64,000 nucleotides of DNA from positions 248,001-312,000 of the forward strand of contig WHUZ01000069.1 of assembly GCA_015179045.1 (NCBI GenBank), given 5' to 3'. A program made the position numbers and the translations under genes. Source of the DNA: Kalaharituber pfeilii (taxonomy: Eukaryota > Ascomycota > Pezizomycetes > Pezizales > Pezizaceae). Under the pieces are notes generated by a model. The model was not told the origin of the DNA and made no database searches. It was given only the letters and a program-made list of their open reading frames with translations. This document shows, one piece after another, positions 40,258 to 51,028 of this stretch (position 1 is the first letter of the stretch; each line of letters begins with the position of its first letter).

Positions 40258-41798
40258 TGGGCCCGGGAACAGCTGACGTCGCATTGATCCGGGGGATAGA
40301 AAGGCATAGGGATGACTGGGGGGAAATATACGGGTTAGCATTCGAGGGTAGCAAGGCAAGAGTGATATGCATGGAGAGGTTGGAGATGTTGGAAGGGAGG
40401 GGGTTCGGAAGCGGTAGCAGGAGCGGCAGCAGGAGCGGCAGCAGGAGCGGTAGTAGGAGCGGTGGTAGGAGCGGAGGGGGAGGCGGGAGCGCGCTGACCT
40501 TATATAAGCGGAAAAAGGATAAGGTTCGGCCGGTTAATAGACCGCATGAAGGGGGGTTAAAGCCGGGAGGTGAGGAGGATTGGAAGGACCGGCTGATCAG
40601 TAAAGAGAAGAGACCGGGTACGAGCACGGAAGCTGTGCGCGAGGAGGAGTCGAAATATTCGCAATGGATCACGCCAAAATTCTCGTCAATACGCAGAGGG
40701 ACACGGCTTACTCCGGAACGGGTAGCGCGATTAAAGATAGGTGAGGGGCTGACCGCGGCGGAATTGGATGTCCTAATGGAAGTGCTATACAACCGTGAGG
40801 CCGCGTTCGCATTCGATTTCACGGAAAAGGGTAGATTCATCGACGAGATCGAGCCGCCACATGTCATTCCGACCGTGCAGCATACTCCGTGGCAGGTACC
40901 AGGGTTCCGGGTTCCCAAAGCTCTTGAGGCAGAGGTTGTGCGAATCGTGAAGCAAAAGCTCGATTGTGGTGCATTGGAGCGTAGTTTTGGCCCATATCGC
41001 AATCCATGGTTTCTGGTCCCGAAGAAAAGTGGTCAGTACCGACTCATCAATGCGGCGCAACGCTTGAATGCAGTGACGATTAAGGACGCAAGCTTACCAC
41101 CTTCCGCCGATGAGTTCAGCGAAGAGTTCGCAGGGTACCCGCTCATTTCACTCCTCGACCTGTTCTCTGGCTACGATCAGTGTACTCTCGCACCGGAATC
41201 CAGGGACATGACGGCATTCATGACACCATTCGGCCTACTGCGCATGACCACGCTCCCACAGGGTTACACCAATGGCGTGCAATTATTCGATCGTGTTATT
41301 CGCAAGGCGCTAAAAGACCAGATCGCAGCCGGGAGGGGAAAACCTTTCATCGATGACGTCGTGGCTAGACCGCGTACCCGCAGTTGGTTTTTTGGATCCA
41401 GAGAGTGGGAAGCCTATAGAGGTTGCGCCGGGGGTGCGGAAATTTGTTCTGGAAGCCATCATCTCGCTAGACCTCGTCCTGGCAGACATCGAGCGCGCAG
41501 GGGCACAATCTCAGGTGAAAAGAGCGAGTTCCTGAAATCAGTCGTCAAATTAGTAGCATACATGACAGGAGCAAATGGTCGCACACCTGAGGAGATGAAG
41601 GTGAGGAAAATCGTGAACTGGGCACCTTGTCAGAACACCACAGATGCAAAGGCTTTCATCGGGCTCTGCGTGTACTATAGAATCTGGGTCAAGGACTTCG
41701 CTGCCATTGCTGAACCAATCTTCCGCACGTTCAAAAAGGGAGGCTTCGTATGGGGGTCGAACAGCAAGAGGCCATGGATAAGCTCAAAAAGGCACTGA
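40257..41798 (+). pseudogene. Reverse transcriptase of gypsy 1
   Basis: The frame contains RNPWFLVPKKSGQYRLINAA, LISLLDLFSGYDQ, LPQGYTNGVQLFDRVI and the active-site box F-I-D-D-V instead of Y/F-x-D-D with Y. Serine/glycine/arginine repeats lie at ~50-70. Between ~41380 and 41520 a +/- pair of shifts scrambles ~45 residues; the right frame (GKPIEVAPGVRKFVLEAIIS) is 41353-41535. The thumb resumes with KSVVKLVAYMTGANGRTPEE. Shift pairs and a later shift make it inactive as written. Confidence 0.8.
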
Positions 41799-42328
41799 CA
41801 TCCGCGCCCGCATTGAAGCCGATCGATTATGAAAGCTCGGGAAGGATCGTTCTGTCCGTGGATTCGTCACTCCTCGGCTGGGGTGCGATATTGCAGCAGG
41901 AAGAGGAGTGTTCCGAAGGCAAATGCAGCACTAAGCGACATCCCGCACGGTACGAGAGTGGACTCTGGACACCAGCAGAGAAGAAATACGACTCTGGAAA
42001 GCTCGAATGCAGGGGGTTGTTGAAAGCGCTCAAGAAGTTTCGTTTTTACCTCTACGGCGTGAGGTTCTTCGTTGAAATTGATGCCAAAACGCTAGTACAC
42101 CAGCTCAATCAGCCAGCGTCGGATTTACCAGGCTCGGTGGTCAATAGGTGGCTCGCATGGATACGACTCTTCGCATTCGATATTAAGCATGTCGCGGGCA
42201 AAAAGCACGGTGGACCGGACGCATTGTCAAGACGCGGAAGGGGGTCGGCTCAGATTCAGAGGATAGCGATCCGGAGGACCTGGAAGACGCGATGGATGCG
42301 GACCTGTCAGCACTTGCATGGGAGGTAG
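41750..42328 (+). pseudogene. RNase H of gypsy 1
   Basis: LVLSVDSS-type start (IVLSVDSSLLGWGAILQQ), LECRGLLKALKKFRFYLYGV, FFVEIDAKTLVHQL and FDIKHVAGKKHGGPDALSRR, the standard gypsy RNase H order. It is a different frame from RT; the shift lies near 41750. After DALSR another shift (~42240) leads to a linker at 42292-42558. Confidence 0.82.
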
Positions 42329-42539
42329 GAGGGGTCAATAACGTGGAAGGGGTTAATGAAGGTATGCCTGAAGAGCTCCGCAAGGTTGCACGATACCTGG
42401 TTACCATGGAAAGGCCTCCCGAGATGACAGACAAGCAATTCCATTCGTTCTGGAGATTCGCACTCCACTTCCTGGTAGCAGAGGGTAAGCTGTTCCGCCG
42501 TTCGCGAATTAACATGCCGCCGAAGAGGGTCGTCTGGGG

Positions 42540-43662
42540 AACGAGAAGCTCGAGATAATCCGACAACTGCATGACGAAAGCGGGCACCGTGGCATCAAGG
42601 GCACCTATGACAAGATTGCACTGCGGTATTGGTGGAAGGGTCTTTATCGAGATGTCGAGCAGTACGTCAGGAGTTGCGAACCGTGCCAGAAGAGAGCGCC
42701 AGGAAGGGTTACCGAAGAGCTGCATCCCACATTGTATAGCGCACTATGGAGGAAGGTTGGTCTCGACGTGGTGCATATGCCAAAGGACGAGGGGTTCAGC
42801 TATTCCGTATATGCGGGAGGATTTCTCCGGATGGGTGGAAGCGAAGCCACTGCGCAAGGCGAACTCCAGGGCCATCGCAACATTTATTTATGAGTGGATA
42901 TCTCGATTCGGCGTTCCCGGAAGGATAGTATGCGACAACGGGCCGGAAAACCAAGCTCTCACGCAGGAGTTAATGGCCAGGTATGGTATCCAGAACGTCA
43001 GGATTGCCACATATCACCCGCAGTCGAATGGTCTCGTGGAACGTGGACACCAGCAGATCGTAGATGCGCTCGCAAAGCTCGGAGGGAATAAGGGAAACAA
43101 GTGGGTAAAGCGACTTCCGGCAGTTCTCTGGGCGGATCGTGTCACCACTCGCGCATCGACCGGATTTCCGCCATATAAGCTCGTGTTTGGCCAGGATTGT
43201 GTGCTCCCAGTGGAAATATCCGCCGCATCGTGGGCCATGGTGGAGTGGGAGAAGGTGCAATCGAGGGAACAATTGCTTGCAGCGAGGGCACGGCAGCTCG
43301 AGAGGCGAGAGGAGGATCTCAAAGCGGCAGCAGAGCACCTGAAGACAAGCCGGATGGACAATAAGCGATACTTCGATGCCAACCGCAGGAAGCGAGCCGG
43401 AGGGGAAGAGCTGCAAATAGGTGATATGGTCCTGGTATACAATAGCCAGCTTGACAAGCAGTGGTCCAGGAAGCTCGATAACCGGTGGATGGGGCCCTAT
43501 ATCATCAGGGATATCAAGAGGGATAGGGGCACGTATTTGCTTGCAGAGCTCGATGGCACACCCATGGATAGCATCATTGCCGGTGACCGCATCAAGAGGT
43601 TCTTTCCGCGCCGGGGGGTAGACCGCGATGAGGACGATTCGGCGGAGGAGGAGGAGGAGTGA
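42540..43662 (+). pseudogene. Integrase of gypsy 1
   Basis: N-terminal zinc motif: HDESGHRGIKGTYDKIALRY then YVRSCEPCQK (H-x-H, C-x2-C), in a frame shifted against the main open frame 42571-43662. The catalytic core has D in GLDVVHMP, D in VCDNGPENQ and E in NGLVERGHQQIVDAL. The C-terminal domain is LQIGDMVLVYNSQLDK to MGPYIIRDIKRDRGTYLLAE. There is no chromodomain; it ends in an acidic tail. Frame changes lie near 42555 and 42800. Confidence 0.85.
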
Positions 43663-44306
43663 GCAGAAGTTGAGAGAAGGGGGGCCGAGCATTGGAAGAG
43701 CGGTAGGTATAGAATTTCCTTTGATTTCTTCGCTTTCATCTGTTTGTTTGCTGCTTGACTTGCTTGGTTCATCTGTCTGTTTGTTTGATTTGTTCGCTTC
43801 GCTTGGTATGTCGCGAGGGGCCGCTTTTTTTGGAAGGGGGGTCGGAATGGTGGTAAATGCGGTCAATTTCCTTGCAGTTCTTGGCATTTCTTTGTGTGTC
43901 GTCATTGTTCCTTGGTTTATACGTTGAATGCGATCGGGGCGGGAGAGGGTAAACGGTTGGTTCTGCGGATTTTGTGGATTTCATCGACTTCGTCATGTTT
44001 TTGTGCTTTTCCTATGCTTCTATGGTTTTGTTAGCTCTTTGTTCCGGAGGTCATTGGGGGAAGGATTACAGGGATACAACGCTTCTGACGTCAACCGGGG
44101 GTATACGCAGCGATGTGAGGTGGTGCTCTATTTTTGCTGATTTCATTGATTTTTGCATGTCTTCTCATTATTCCGCACATTTTGCACGATTTGTCTTGTC
44201 TTGATTCTCTTTCCTGGTCGTTAAGGTGGAGGTTTGAGGGAGTGGTGCGGGGTGTTGCAGCATTGTGTGTCGCGATGGGGCCGCTCCTATGGGAAGGGGG
44301 GTCGGA
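43663..44306 (+). other. 3' non-coding region of gypsy 1 with duplicated PPT
   Basis: No gene. The polypurine tract GGGAAGGGGGGTCGGA ends at 44306 against the 3' LTR. A ~38-bp block (TCGCGAGGGGCCGCT then GGAAGGGGGGTCGGA) occurs at 43811-43846 and again at 44270-44306. Confidence 0.75.
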
Positions 44307-44550
44307 TGTGGGGACGCTGACATAATGAGGATGTGCGCATAAGAGAGGGAAGCTTGGCATGCGGTGGCACGTGATGGGATGTATGGGTTATATATTTGTA
44401 TGGTTACGGAGCGTTAGCTAGTAATCATCAATCAATCAAGCAATCTTCTCTCGCACCCGCTCACACTATCAGTTGTACGTTCGTTCCGCCAGCTCTCACT
44501 CTCCCGGTCTCTCACAGGCGGTAGTGATCTATACTATCTGTCTTCTTACA
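44307..44550 (+). repeat. 3' LTR of gypsy 1
   Basis: 244 bp, essentially identical to 36603-36846. Confidence 0.95.
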
Positions 44551-44574
44551 TCGGAAGTACACAGAGGGCAAAAT

Positions 44575-44715
44575 AAGTGCAAGCACGCGTTAAGCAATTG
44601 GAGCGAGGACTACAATATCAAATACATCATGGGCAAGGGCTACAAGATGAAATACATTATGGGCGAGGGCTACAATATCCAATACATGATGGACGGAATA
44701 CCTTGTGCTAGTTAC
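44575..44715 (+). repeat. 30-bp minisatellite
   Basis: Three units of GGGCGAGGGCTACAATATCC followed by AATACATCAT-type ends (about 44600-44692), between gypsy 1 and the ORF1-only LINE. Confidence 0.75.
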
Positions 44716-44775
44716 ATTCAGAATTCTCCAGGGCAACAACCACAATAGGACGAGTGCTTGAAAGTGACTCCACAA

Positions 44776-45428
44776 TAGTGAGCGGCACGAGCCGAGCCAG
44801 CTCGAGCCCGCTCGAGCCCGAGCTCGCGTGAGCTAGCTCGAGCTCAAACGAGCCAAGATCATGCTTGTGTTTTTTTCTTGACAGCTCGCTAAAATGCTTA
44901 GCCAGTGCAAGGTTTCATAAACTGTAAATACCTAATATAGTAAAAGTTAGAGACTTGGAGCTCATTCTGACCTACCAACAACTTCGAAATGCACAATTTA
45001 CCCGATAGTAGTGAGAAAGATGAAAATTTAGCTTAGTTTAGTTTAGTTTGTCAATATTATGTATATAATCAATCCAGGCTCGAGCTCATGCCACGCCAGC
45101 TCGAGCCAGCTCGAGCCGAGCTCACTTACTCACGAGCTGGCTCGAGCTCACCCTCCAGCTCGGCTCGAGCTAGCTCGTGCCGCTCACAAGTTAGCCAGTG
45201 CAAGGTTTCATAAACTGCAAATACCTAATATAGTAATAATTAGAGACTTGGAGCTCATTCTGACCTACCAACAACTTCGAAATGCACAATTTAGCTGATA
45301 GTAGTGAGAAAGATGAAAATTTAGCTTAGTTTAGTTTAGTTTGTCAATATTATGTATATAATCAATCCAGGCTCGAGCCGAGCTCACTTACTCACGAGCT
45401 GGCTCGAGCTAGCTCGTGCCGCTCACTA
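44776..45428. mobile_element. hAT MITE, copy 3 (internally duplicated)
   Basis: The 8-bp TSD CTCCACAA lies at 44768-44775 and 45429-45436. Ends TAGTGAGCGGCACGAGCCG and its inverse. The internal ~180 bp (GTTAGCCAGTGCAAGGTTTC to ATAATCAATCCAGGCTCGAG) is present twice, 44900-45080 and 45190-45370, making it 653 bp instead of ~300. Confidence 0.93.
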
Positions 45429-45829
45429 CTCCACAACCACGACGTCCTCTCCAGCGAAACCTACATAGATCGGAAGCTCTCAGCGCACTGAGTCTTTTGA
45501 TCTAATTTTTACCCTTCGATTCCATAACTCGCGGATTCCCCCGGAGGGTGAAGTTTCGAGGAAATTTCAGCTCATCAACCCCATTGCCAACACTCCGCCA
45601 CTACCAAGCCCAAATAGGCAGACCCAAATCTCCACCCGATGGCCAATAGGAAAAAGATAAAATGCCGAAGGGCAAGAAGAAGATGAGAACTACCTGCCTC
45701 CTGGCACCACCACCATCCCTCCCCCTGCAAACCCTCTACTGGTACAAACTAGACATACCACAATGGGATACTATGAAGAAAAAGTTGGGAGATACGGGCA
45801 TTGGCTAGGGCTTGGTACTCACCTCATTA

Positions 45830-46552
45830 TTTTTTTTTTTTTTTTTTATATCATTTAATCGCTTGCCGCCCTATGGGCTATGGCGATGTTGTGCTAGTTA
45901 CATAAAAAGTGATTAGACTTTTCCCTTTCGTCGCTCCCCTGCTCACCCTCCTCACTCCTCCAACATTTGAAGAATTATGTCTAACTTGTCTCTCTCCCCT
46001 TCCCCCTTCTTCGGGGGATTCTTCACGTGCTCTTCCCCCCCTGGCCACCTCCTCTTCCAAACCCTACACTCCCCCAGTAAATGGGCTTTCGTCTCCTCGG
46101 CTTCTCCGCACCATCTGCATTCCGGCCCATCCCCTTCACCGATCCTCCACCTCCACGCCCTCAGCCCCTTCCCTCCCAGGAGCCCCGCTATACGACTGAC
46201 TCCCCTTCCTAATCTTTCTAGCGGTCTGTACGTCAGTTCTAACCTGTTCCTCTCTCCCGCTCTCTCTCTTCTGAGCCTCTGTCTCTGACCCGCCTCTGTG
46301 ACCACCTCCGCTTTATATTGCAACGCTGTCCCCCAACCCGCCACCCTGTCTGCCTCTTCATTCCCTTCTATGCCTGCATGAGCCTTCACCCACATCACCG
46401 CTACATCCAAATCACCCCTCCTCACCCTCCTCTCCCAGGCTTCTCTCAACTTGTTCGTCGCCCCATCGTGTGTTGGGTCTCCTCTCGATATCGCTCTCAT
46501 TCTCCCAATCGCGTGTCTCGAGTCTGTCAGTATCAGCAACTCCCCCTCCACC
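45830..46552 (-). mobile_element. LINE family A insertion: RNase H, zinc knuckle and tail
   Basis: The 12-bp TSD CTCACCTCATTA lies at 45818-45829 and 46553-46564. The minus-strand ORF2 C-terminus is intact: VEGELLILTDSRHAIGRM, VMWVKAHAGIEGNEEADRVA, LELTYRPLERL, GLLGGKGLRAW and the knuckle C-R-W-C-G-E-A-E-E-T-K-A-H-L-L-G-E-C, stop near 45952. The tail (ATA loop, GCGAT variant) and T-run are at 45830-45890. 5'-truncated, inside LINE ORF1. Confidence 0.92.
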
Positions 46553-46664
46553 CTCACCTCATTATGGAAATACAGAGCCCGAAGCGACAACCCACTGTCA
46601 GAGGGAGCGTGTCTGCTTATATAGTTTGACAATGATCCCACTACGCTAACGGCAAGCGGAATGA

Positions 46665-46937
46665 TTTTTTTTTTTTTTTTTTTTTTTATTTCATTACTCG
46701 CATGCCGCCCTATGGGCTATGGCGAGGGTTTAATTTAAGCTAAGAACAACAAAGGAAATAAGTCTTAAGTACATAATGCCCGCGGTTTGCATGGTATTGC
46801 GGGGGGAAGCGGTCAGTAGGTCCGAATCATCTCCGTCCTCTTTCAGTCTCGTACTGGCTCGCCTTGAGCCATCTCTCTCCGTGTCGCACCTTGTCCATGT
46901 TTTGTTTCTCTTCCAAGTAAACTACTATGGAACTTGT
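46665..46937 (-). mobile_element. LINE family A 3' UTR insertion
   Basis: The 13-bp TSD GCAAGCGGAATGA lies at 46652-46664 and 46938-46950. Poly-T, tail (ATA loop) and ~200 bp of 3' UTR, which shares TGCGGGGGGAAG with the insertion at 4570-4783. Confidence 0.93.
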
Positions 46938-47191
46938 GCAAGCGGAATGAGACTACATGACTCTCTTCTAATATGGGTAGCACTAGAGTGACTACTACCA
47001 CCTGCCATATCACCACCACCACCACCCCCATCACCACTGCCACCACAGCCACTGGGCTTAGCTCTATCACATGCATACAAACAGTTCTAGTAGAATCAAC
47101 TCCTGAAGCTATCGGCTTCAGCTTTGATATACTACTTTTGGAGAAACCCTCCCTGAAAGCTCCTACTGCTCCCACTCCTAGCCCTACAGCT

Positions 47192-47234
47192 CGGCACGCG
47201 ATTACTGATATAAAAAAAAAAAAAAAAAAAAAAA
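47192..47234 (+). mobile_element. LINE family A micro-insertion
   Basis: Only CGGCACGCGATTACTGATAT (about 21 nt of element) plus poly-A. The exact 13-bp TSD TAGCCCTACAGCT lies at 47179-47191 and 47235-47247. Confidence 0.93.
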
Positions 47235-47422
47235 TAGCCCTACAGCTAATACACTACTGACTCCGTCCGCGAACATTCAAAAGAAGAGAAAAGGCAAAAT
47301 GGAGTCTGTGCACTTCTATGCCTTCAAAAAAAGACTTGATGAGGCAGAGGTAAGAAAAATAGCCTCCACAGGGGCATCATTACCAACACCCCCACTAGCG
47401 CCTGTGCCCACCCCTACCACTC

Positions 47423-47984
47423 TGTAAAGAATGGGTCAGGGCCGGGGTCGAGATACAGGGTAGGCAGCGGGTGCCCGGGAGGCAGCGGAGTTCACGGCGG
47501 GTAGAGACAGTCGGCGCTATATGATGTAGATGTATGCAGAATTACGTACAGCCTGAGGGTGGATACAAGTTGTTACGTGAGGAGCAGAGAGGGAGGTGGG
47601 GATGAGCCTCCTTTATGGAGAGCCCAGGAACTTGGCAGAAGAACATTCTAGAGAATCAAACGAGCACAGAAACTTGGCAGAAGAACATTCTAGATACAGG
47701 AGAATTAAACTAGCGCGGGAGAAACTTCGAGCTAATGCAGGAGAACATTCTGGACGAATCATGGATGCAAGAGAATATGCAGGAACATATGGGCAGCGGC
47801 CGGGATGCAAGCGGCTGCTGTGCGTAAGGACTCGGGGCTGGCGGCGAGGGTCGGAGCTTTCAGGCACTGCCGCTACGCGGCGGCTCAGCAGGAGTTCGGG
47901 CTGTGGCAGGGTCTCGGGGCCTCGGGTCTCGTGTGTCACGTGCGGGAGGAGTATTTCGGCCGTGGTGGAGGTTGGTTCGTTACA
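47423..47984 (-). repeat. 3' LTR of chromovirus 2
   Basis: 562 bp, TGTAAAGAATGGGTCAGGGC to GGTTGGTTCGTTACA as read on the plus strand. Confidence 0.92.
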
Positions 47985-48059
47985 GTAGCCTCTCTTCTAA
48001 AGGGAGAGCTCCAGCGAACATCAGGGTCGAGGTACCGGGGTACTAGGTCTTCGTATGTG

Positions 48060-49304
48060 CTACTCGTCTCGGTGGGGGTCGTGGTCGAGGTTTAGCAGGG
48101 TAGGAGTCGTGGAAACGTTGGACCAACAAGGGGGCGTTAGCACACGACTCTGCAGGTTCCCAGGTGGGGTGGTCGTAACCAGTCCAGCGAACGAGGTATT
48201 CCAGCTTGTTGTACCTTCGGCGGGAGTCAAGGATTTCTTCAATTTCGTACTCCTCTTCATCTTCAACAATGACGGGGGGTGGCGGTTCTTGGGTCTGGCC
48301 GGGGAGGGGGTCGGTGCGACAGGTTCAAGCAGGGAGGTGTGAAACACGGGATGGACCTTCATTGAGGGGGGGAGTTCGAGCTTAAACGCATGGGAGGAAA
48401 TCTTCTCTTGGATCTTGAACCTTCCCAATCTCTTATTGTCAAGCTTTCCAGAGCGTCGCGTGGTACGCAGGTTTCGTCGAAGTAACCAGACCTCATCACC
48501 GACGTCATACTTGGGTGCGGGTAGGTGATGCCGGTCAGAGTTTTCGGCCTGTACAGCTTGAGCCCACTTGATTTCAGTTCACAGGTACTCCTCAAGGGCC
48601 TGTAGGCGGTCAGCATACTCCTGAAGGACCGGAAGGCTGGGTAACTTGGTATTGGGCTTGGGGAGCAGGGTGTAGCGCGGATGGTAGCCATAATTGGCGA
48701 AGAAGGGGGTTACTCCCGTGGTTGAGGACAGGGTATTGTTGTATGCGAATTCGGCCAAGGTGAGAAGGTCAGCCCAGTTGTCCTGTTGGTAGTTGCAGTA
48801 TCCCCGCAGGTACTGTTCCAGGATCGCGTTGACTCGCTCGGTTTGTCCATCGGTCTGGGGGTGGAAGCTGGTTGAGAGTTTCTGTTGGCTTCCGAGAAGT
48901 TCGCAGAGGGTTCTGGAGAATTCGGAGGTGAACTGGGTACCCCTATCGGAGACAATGGATTCTGGCAAGCCATGTAATCTGAACACGTGATCGAAAAAGA
49001 GCTGGGCGGTATCCTTGGAGTTGGCATCGGACCGGATAGCGAGGTAATGCGCCATTTTCGTGAGGCGGTCCACCACAACTAAGATCGCATCCTTACCATT
49101 AGACTCAGGCAGTCCGGTGATGAAGTCCATGGACAGGGAATTCCACCTTCTTTGAGGTATTTCTAAGGGTTTCAGGAGTCCGTAGGGTGCATGGCGAACA
49201 GGTTTGATACGGGAGCAGGTGTCACAGTTCCGGATGTAGCGGGCTATGGTTGTACGCATGCCAGGCCAGTAGTAGTTTCGGGACAAAATCTCGTATGTCG
49301 AAGC
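48060..49304 (-). pseudogene. Integrase core and chromodomain of chromovirus 2
   Basis: Read on the minus strand: RNYYWPGMRTTIARYIRNCD-T-C (zinc motif), D in LSMDFITGLPES, D in VSDRGTQF, E in DGQTERVNAILEQYLRGY. After a frame change near 48580 follow MKVHPVFHTSLLEPV and a chromodomain, YEIEEILDSRRRYNKLEYLV-RW-TGYDHPTWEPA. Chromodomains target integration to modified histones. The first part of the zinc motif (HDHPAAGHPGQAS) is separated by the LINE at 49314-49819. Confidence 0.88.
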
Positions 49305-49313
49305 TTGCCCTGG

Positions 49314-49819
49314 TTTTTTTTTTTTTTTTTTTTTTTCTTATATCATTACTCGCGTGCCGCCCTGGGGGCTATGGCGAGATTAGTTACATGAGATTAGATA
49401 CATATGAAGGTAGAGGAAAAGGAATAAGAAAAGATCCTGTGTATCTCCTATGCCCCTGCCCACTCCAAGATGTCTCTAAGTGGGTCTGTGTCCTTGATCT
49501 TCGGAGGAGTGACCAAGTCTTGCATGCCTCCTGGCCACTTTCGTTTCCATGTCCTGCACCTAGTGAGCACATGTTCAGTAGTCTCCTCCTCCTCCCCACA
49601 CCATCGACATTCTGGGCTGTCTGCTTTCCCGATTTCGTACTGCCATTTCCGTAGTAACTTGCCGCCCAGTATTCCTGCTAGTGTGGCTATGTGTCGACTT
49701 CCAAGTCTTGTCAAGGGACGGTAGCTGAGCCCTAGCCGGTTTCTCTCTGTGGCGCGCTGATGTCTCGAGGTTTGTCGTATCCCATCTTCTGTTATGGTTT
49801 CATCTTGGTAGGGAGGCAT
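49314..49819 (-). mobile_element. LINE family A end inserted in the integrase
   Basis: The TSD TTGCCCTGG lies at 49305-49313 and 49820-49828. ORF2 C-terminus LGLSYRPLTRLGS, TLAGILGGKLL, C-R-W-C-G-E-E-E-E-T-T-E-H-x4-C, ILEWAGA, stop; tail (GCCCCCAGGGC hairpin) and poly-T. Confidence 0.9.
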
Positions 49820-49896
49820 TTGCCCTGGGTGTCCTGCTGCGGGGTGGTCGTGACAGGTACGAATAATCTTGGTTCGTAGTTCGAGGTTGTCAGGGA

Positions 49897-50272
49897 TTTT
49901 TTTTTTTTTTTTTTTTTTATTTCATTAATCGCATGCCGCCCTATGGGCTATGGCGATGTTTAACAGTACATTAAAAGTAAACATGAATCAAGTTAGCAAT
50001 GAAAATGTCTTCACTCCTTCCCCGCCCATTCGAGTATCTCCACCAGGTTCTGGTCCTTGTCTATTTTCCTTAGTCCTTCCGCTCCTCCCCATTTCTTTTC
50101 CCATGCGTCGCAATTTTGTATGTGTTCCCAGTTTTCCAGGGCCTTCCCGCACCATCGGCATTCGGGTGACTCGGCTTTCCCAATTCGGTGTCTCCATTCT
50201 TTTAGCCCCTTGTTCCCGAAGATCCCGGCCAGTGTTGAGAGAAACTTCCTTCGATTCACTAGCTGCGTTGGT
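49897..50272 (-). mobile_element. Second LINE family A end in the integrase
   Basis: The 12-bp TSD GGTTGTCAGGGA lies at 49885-49896 and 50273-50284. ORF2 C-terminus: RRKFLSTLAGIFGNKGLKEW, C-R-W-C-G-K-A-x3-W-E-H-x4-C, LVEILEWAGKE, stop; tail (ATA loop, GCGAT variant). Confidence 0.92.
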
Positions 50273-50340
50273 GGTTGTCAGGGATGTATACCAGTCCGTA
50301 GATGTATAAGACACCGTCCTTGAAGTCGCATTCTCCCAGA

Positions 50341-50654
50341 TAGTGAGCGGCACGAGCTAGCTCGAGCCGAGCTGGAGGGTGAGCTCGAGCCTGGATTGAT
50401 TATATACATAATATTGGCAAACTAAACTAAACTAAGCTAAATTTTCATCTTTCTCACTACTATCAGCTAAATTGTGCATGTCGAAGTTGTTGGTAGGTCA
50501 GAATGAGCTCCAAGTCTCTAATTATTACTATATTAGGTATTTACAGTTTATGAAACCTTGCACTGGCTAAGCATTTTAGCGAGCTGTCAAGAAAAACACT
50601 AGCATGATCTTGGCTCGTTTGAGCTCGAGCTGGCTCGGCTCGTGCCGCTCACTA
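50341..50654. mobile_element. hAT MITE, copy 4
   Basis: 314 bp. The 8-bp TSD CTCCCAGA lies at 50333-50340 and 50655-50662. Ends and interior as in copy 2. Confidence 0.95.
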
Positions 50655-50735
50655 CTCCCAGAGGGACCTTGGGATGTCGTTTTTCTCCTGCCTTCCGTAT
50701 GTCCTGGGCGAAGGAGTCGGTTTGGGTCAGGGTCT

Positions 50736-50798
50736 TTTTTTTTTTTATATATATATATCACGTGACCCCGCTTGTAGCTGTTCGCCATGGCAGGGCAA
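50736..50798 (-). mobile_element. LINE family B micro-insertion
   Basis: Poly-T, ATATATCACGTGACCCCGCT, TTCGCCATGGCAGGG. The TSD GGGTCAGGGTCT lies at 50724-50735 and 50799-50810. Confidence 0.93.
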
Positions 50799-50954
50799 GG
50801 GTCAGGGTCTGGATCTCGGCTTCATGACTATTTACCATAGCGTTCAAGGAGAAGGAGCAGAATTTTTCGCCTGGAATGACTTCTTGTATTGGCCTAGCAC
50901 GATTATCCCCCTCCTTAGGAAGATCTCCAGATCGTCTTGTCAGCGCATCAGCTT

Positions 50955-51015
50955 GCCCTGCCATGGCGAACAGCTACAAGCGGGGTCACGTGAAATAAAA
51001 AAAAAAATAAAAAAA
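50955..51015 (+). mobile_element. LINE family B micro-insertion
   Basis: CCCTGCCATGGCGAACAGCT to GGGGTCACGTGAAAT, then an A-rich end. The 13-bp TSD AGCGCATCAGCTT lies at 50942-50954 and 51016-51028. Confidence 0.94.
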
Positions 51016-51028
51016 AGCGCATCAGCTT

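Larger units (their letters stand above)
36603..44550 (+). mobile_element. Complete Ty3/gypsy retrotransposon 1
   Basis: 7948 bp with 244-bp LTRs, PBS, leader, Gag, protease, RT, RNase H, integrase, PPT. Flanked by the 4-bp repeat TCGG (36599-36602, 44551-44554). The order PR-RT-RH-IN makes it gypsy; the integrase ends without a chromodomain. The LTRs are almost identical, implying a young insertion, yet pol has several frameshifts. Confidence 0.93.
45639..47422 (+). pseudogene. N-terminal half of LINE ORF1, interrupted
   Basis: The ATG near 45639 follows a shared LINE 5' UTR. The reading is interrupted by insertions at 45830, 46665 and 47192. Beyond the last it reads PTAPTPSPT then KMESVHFYAFKKRLDEAEVR and a Pro-rich stretch up to the chromovirus LTR at 47423. 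A frame change near 45665 is needed. Identity rests on position and on the C-terminal half beyond 55195, because the N-terminal part is weakly conserved. Confidence 0.55.
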
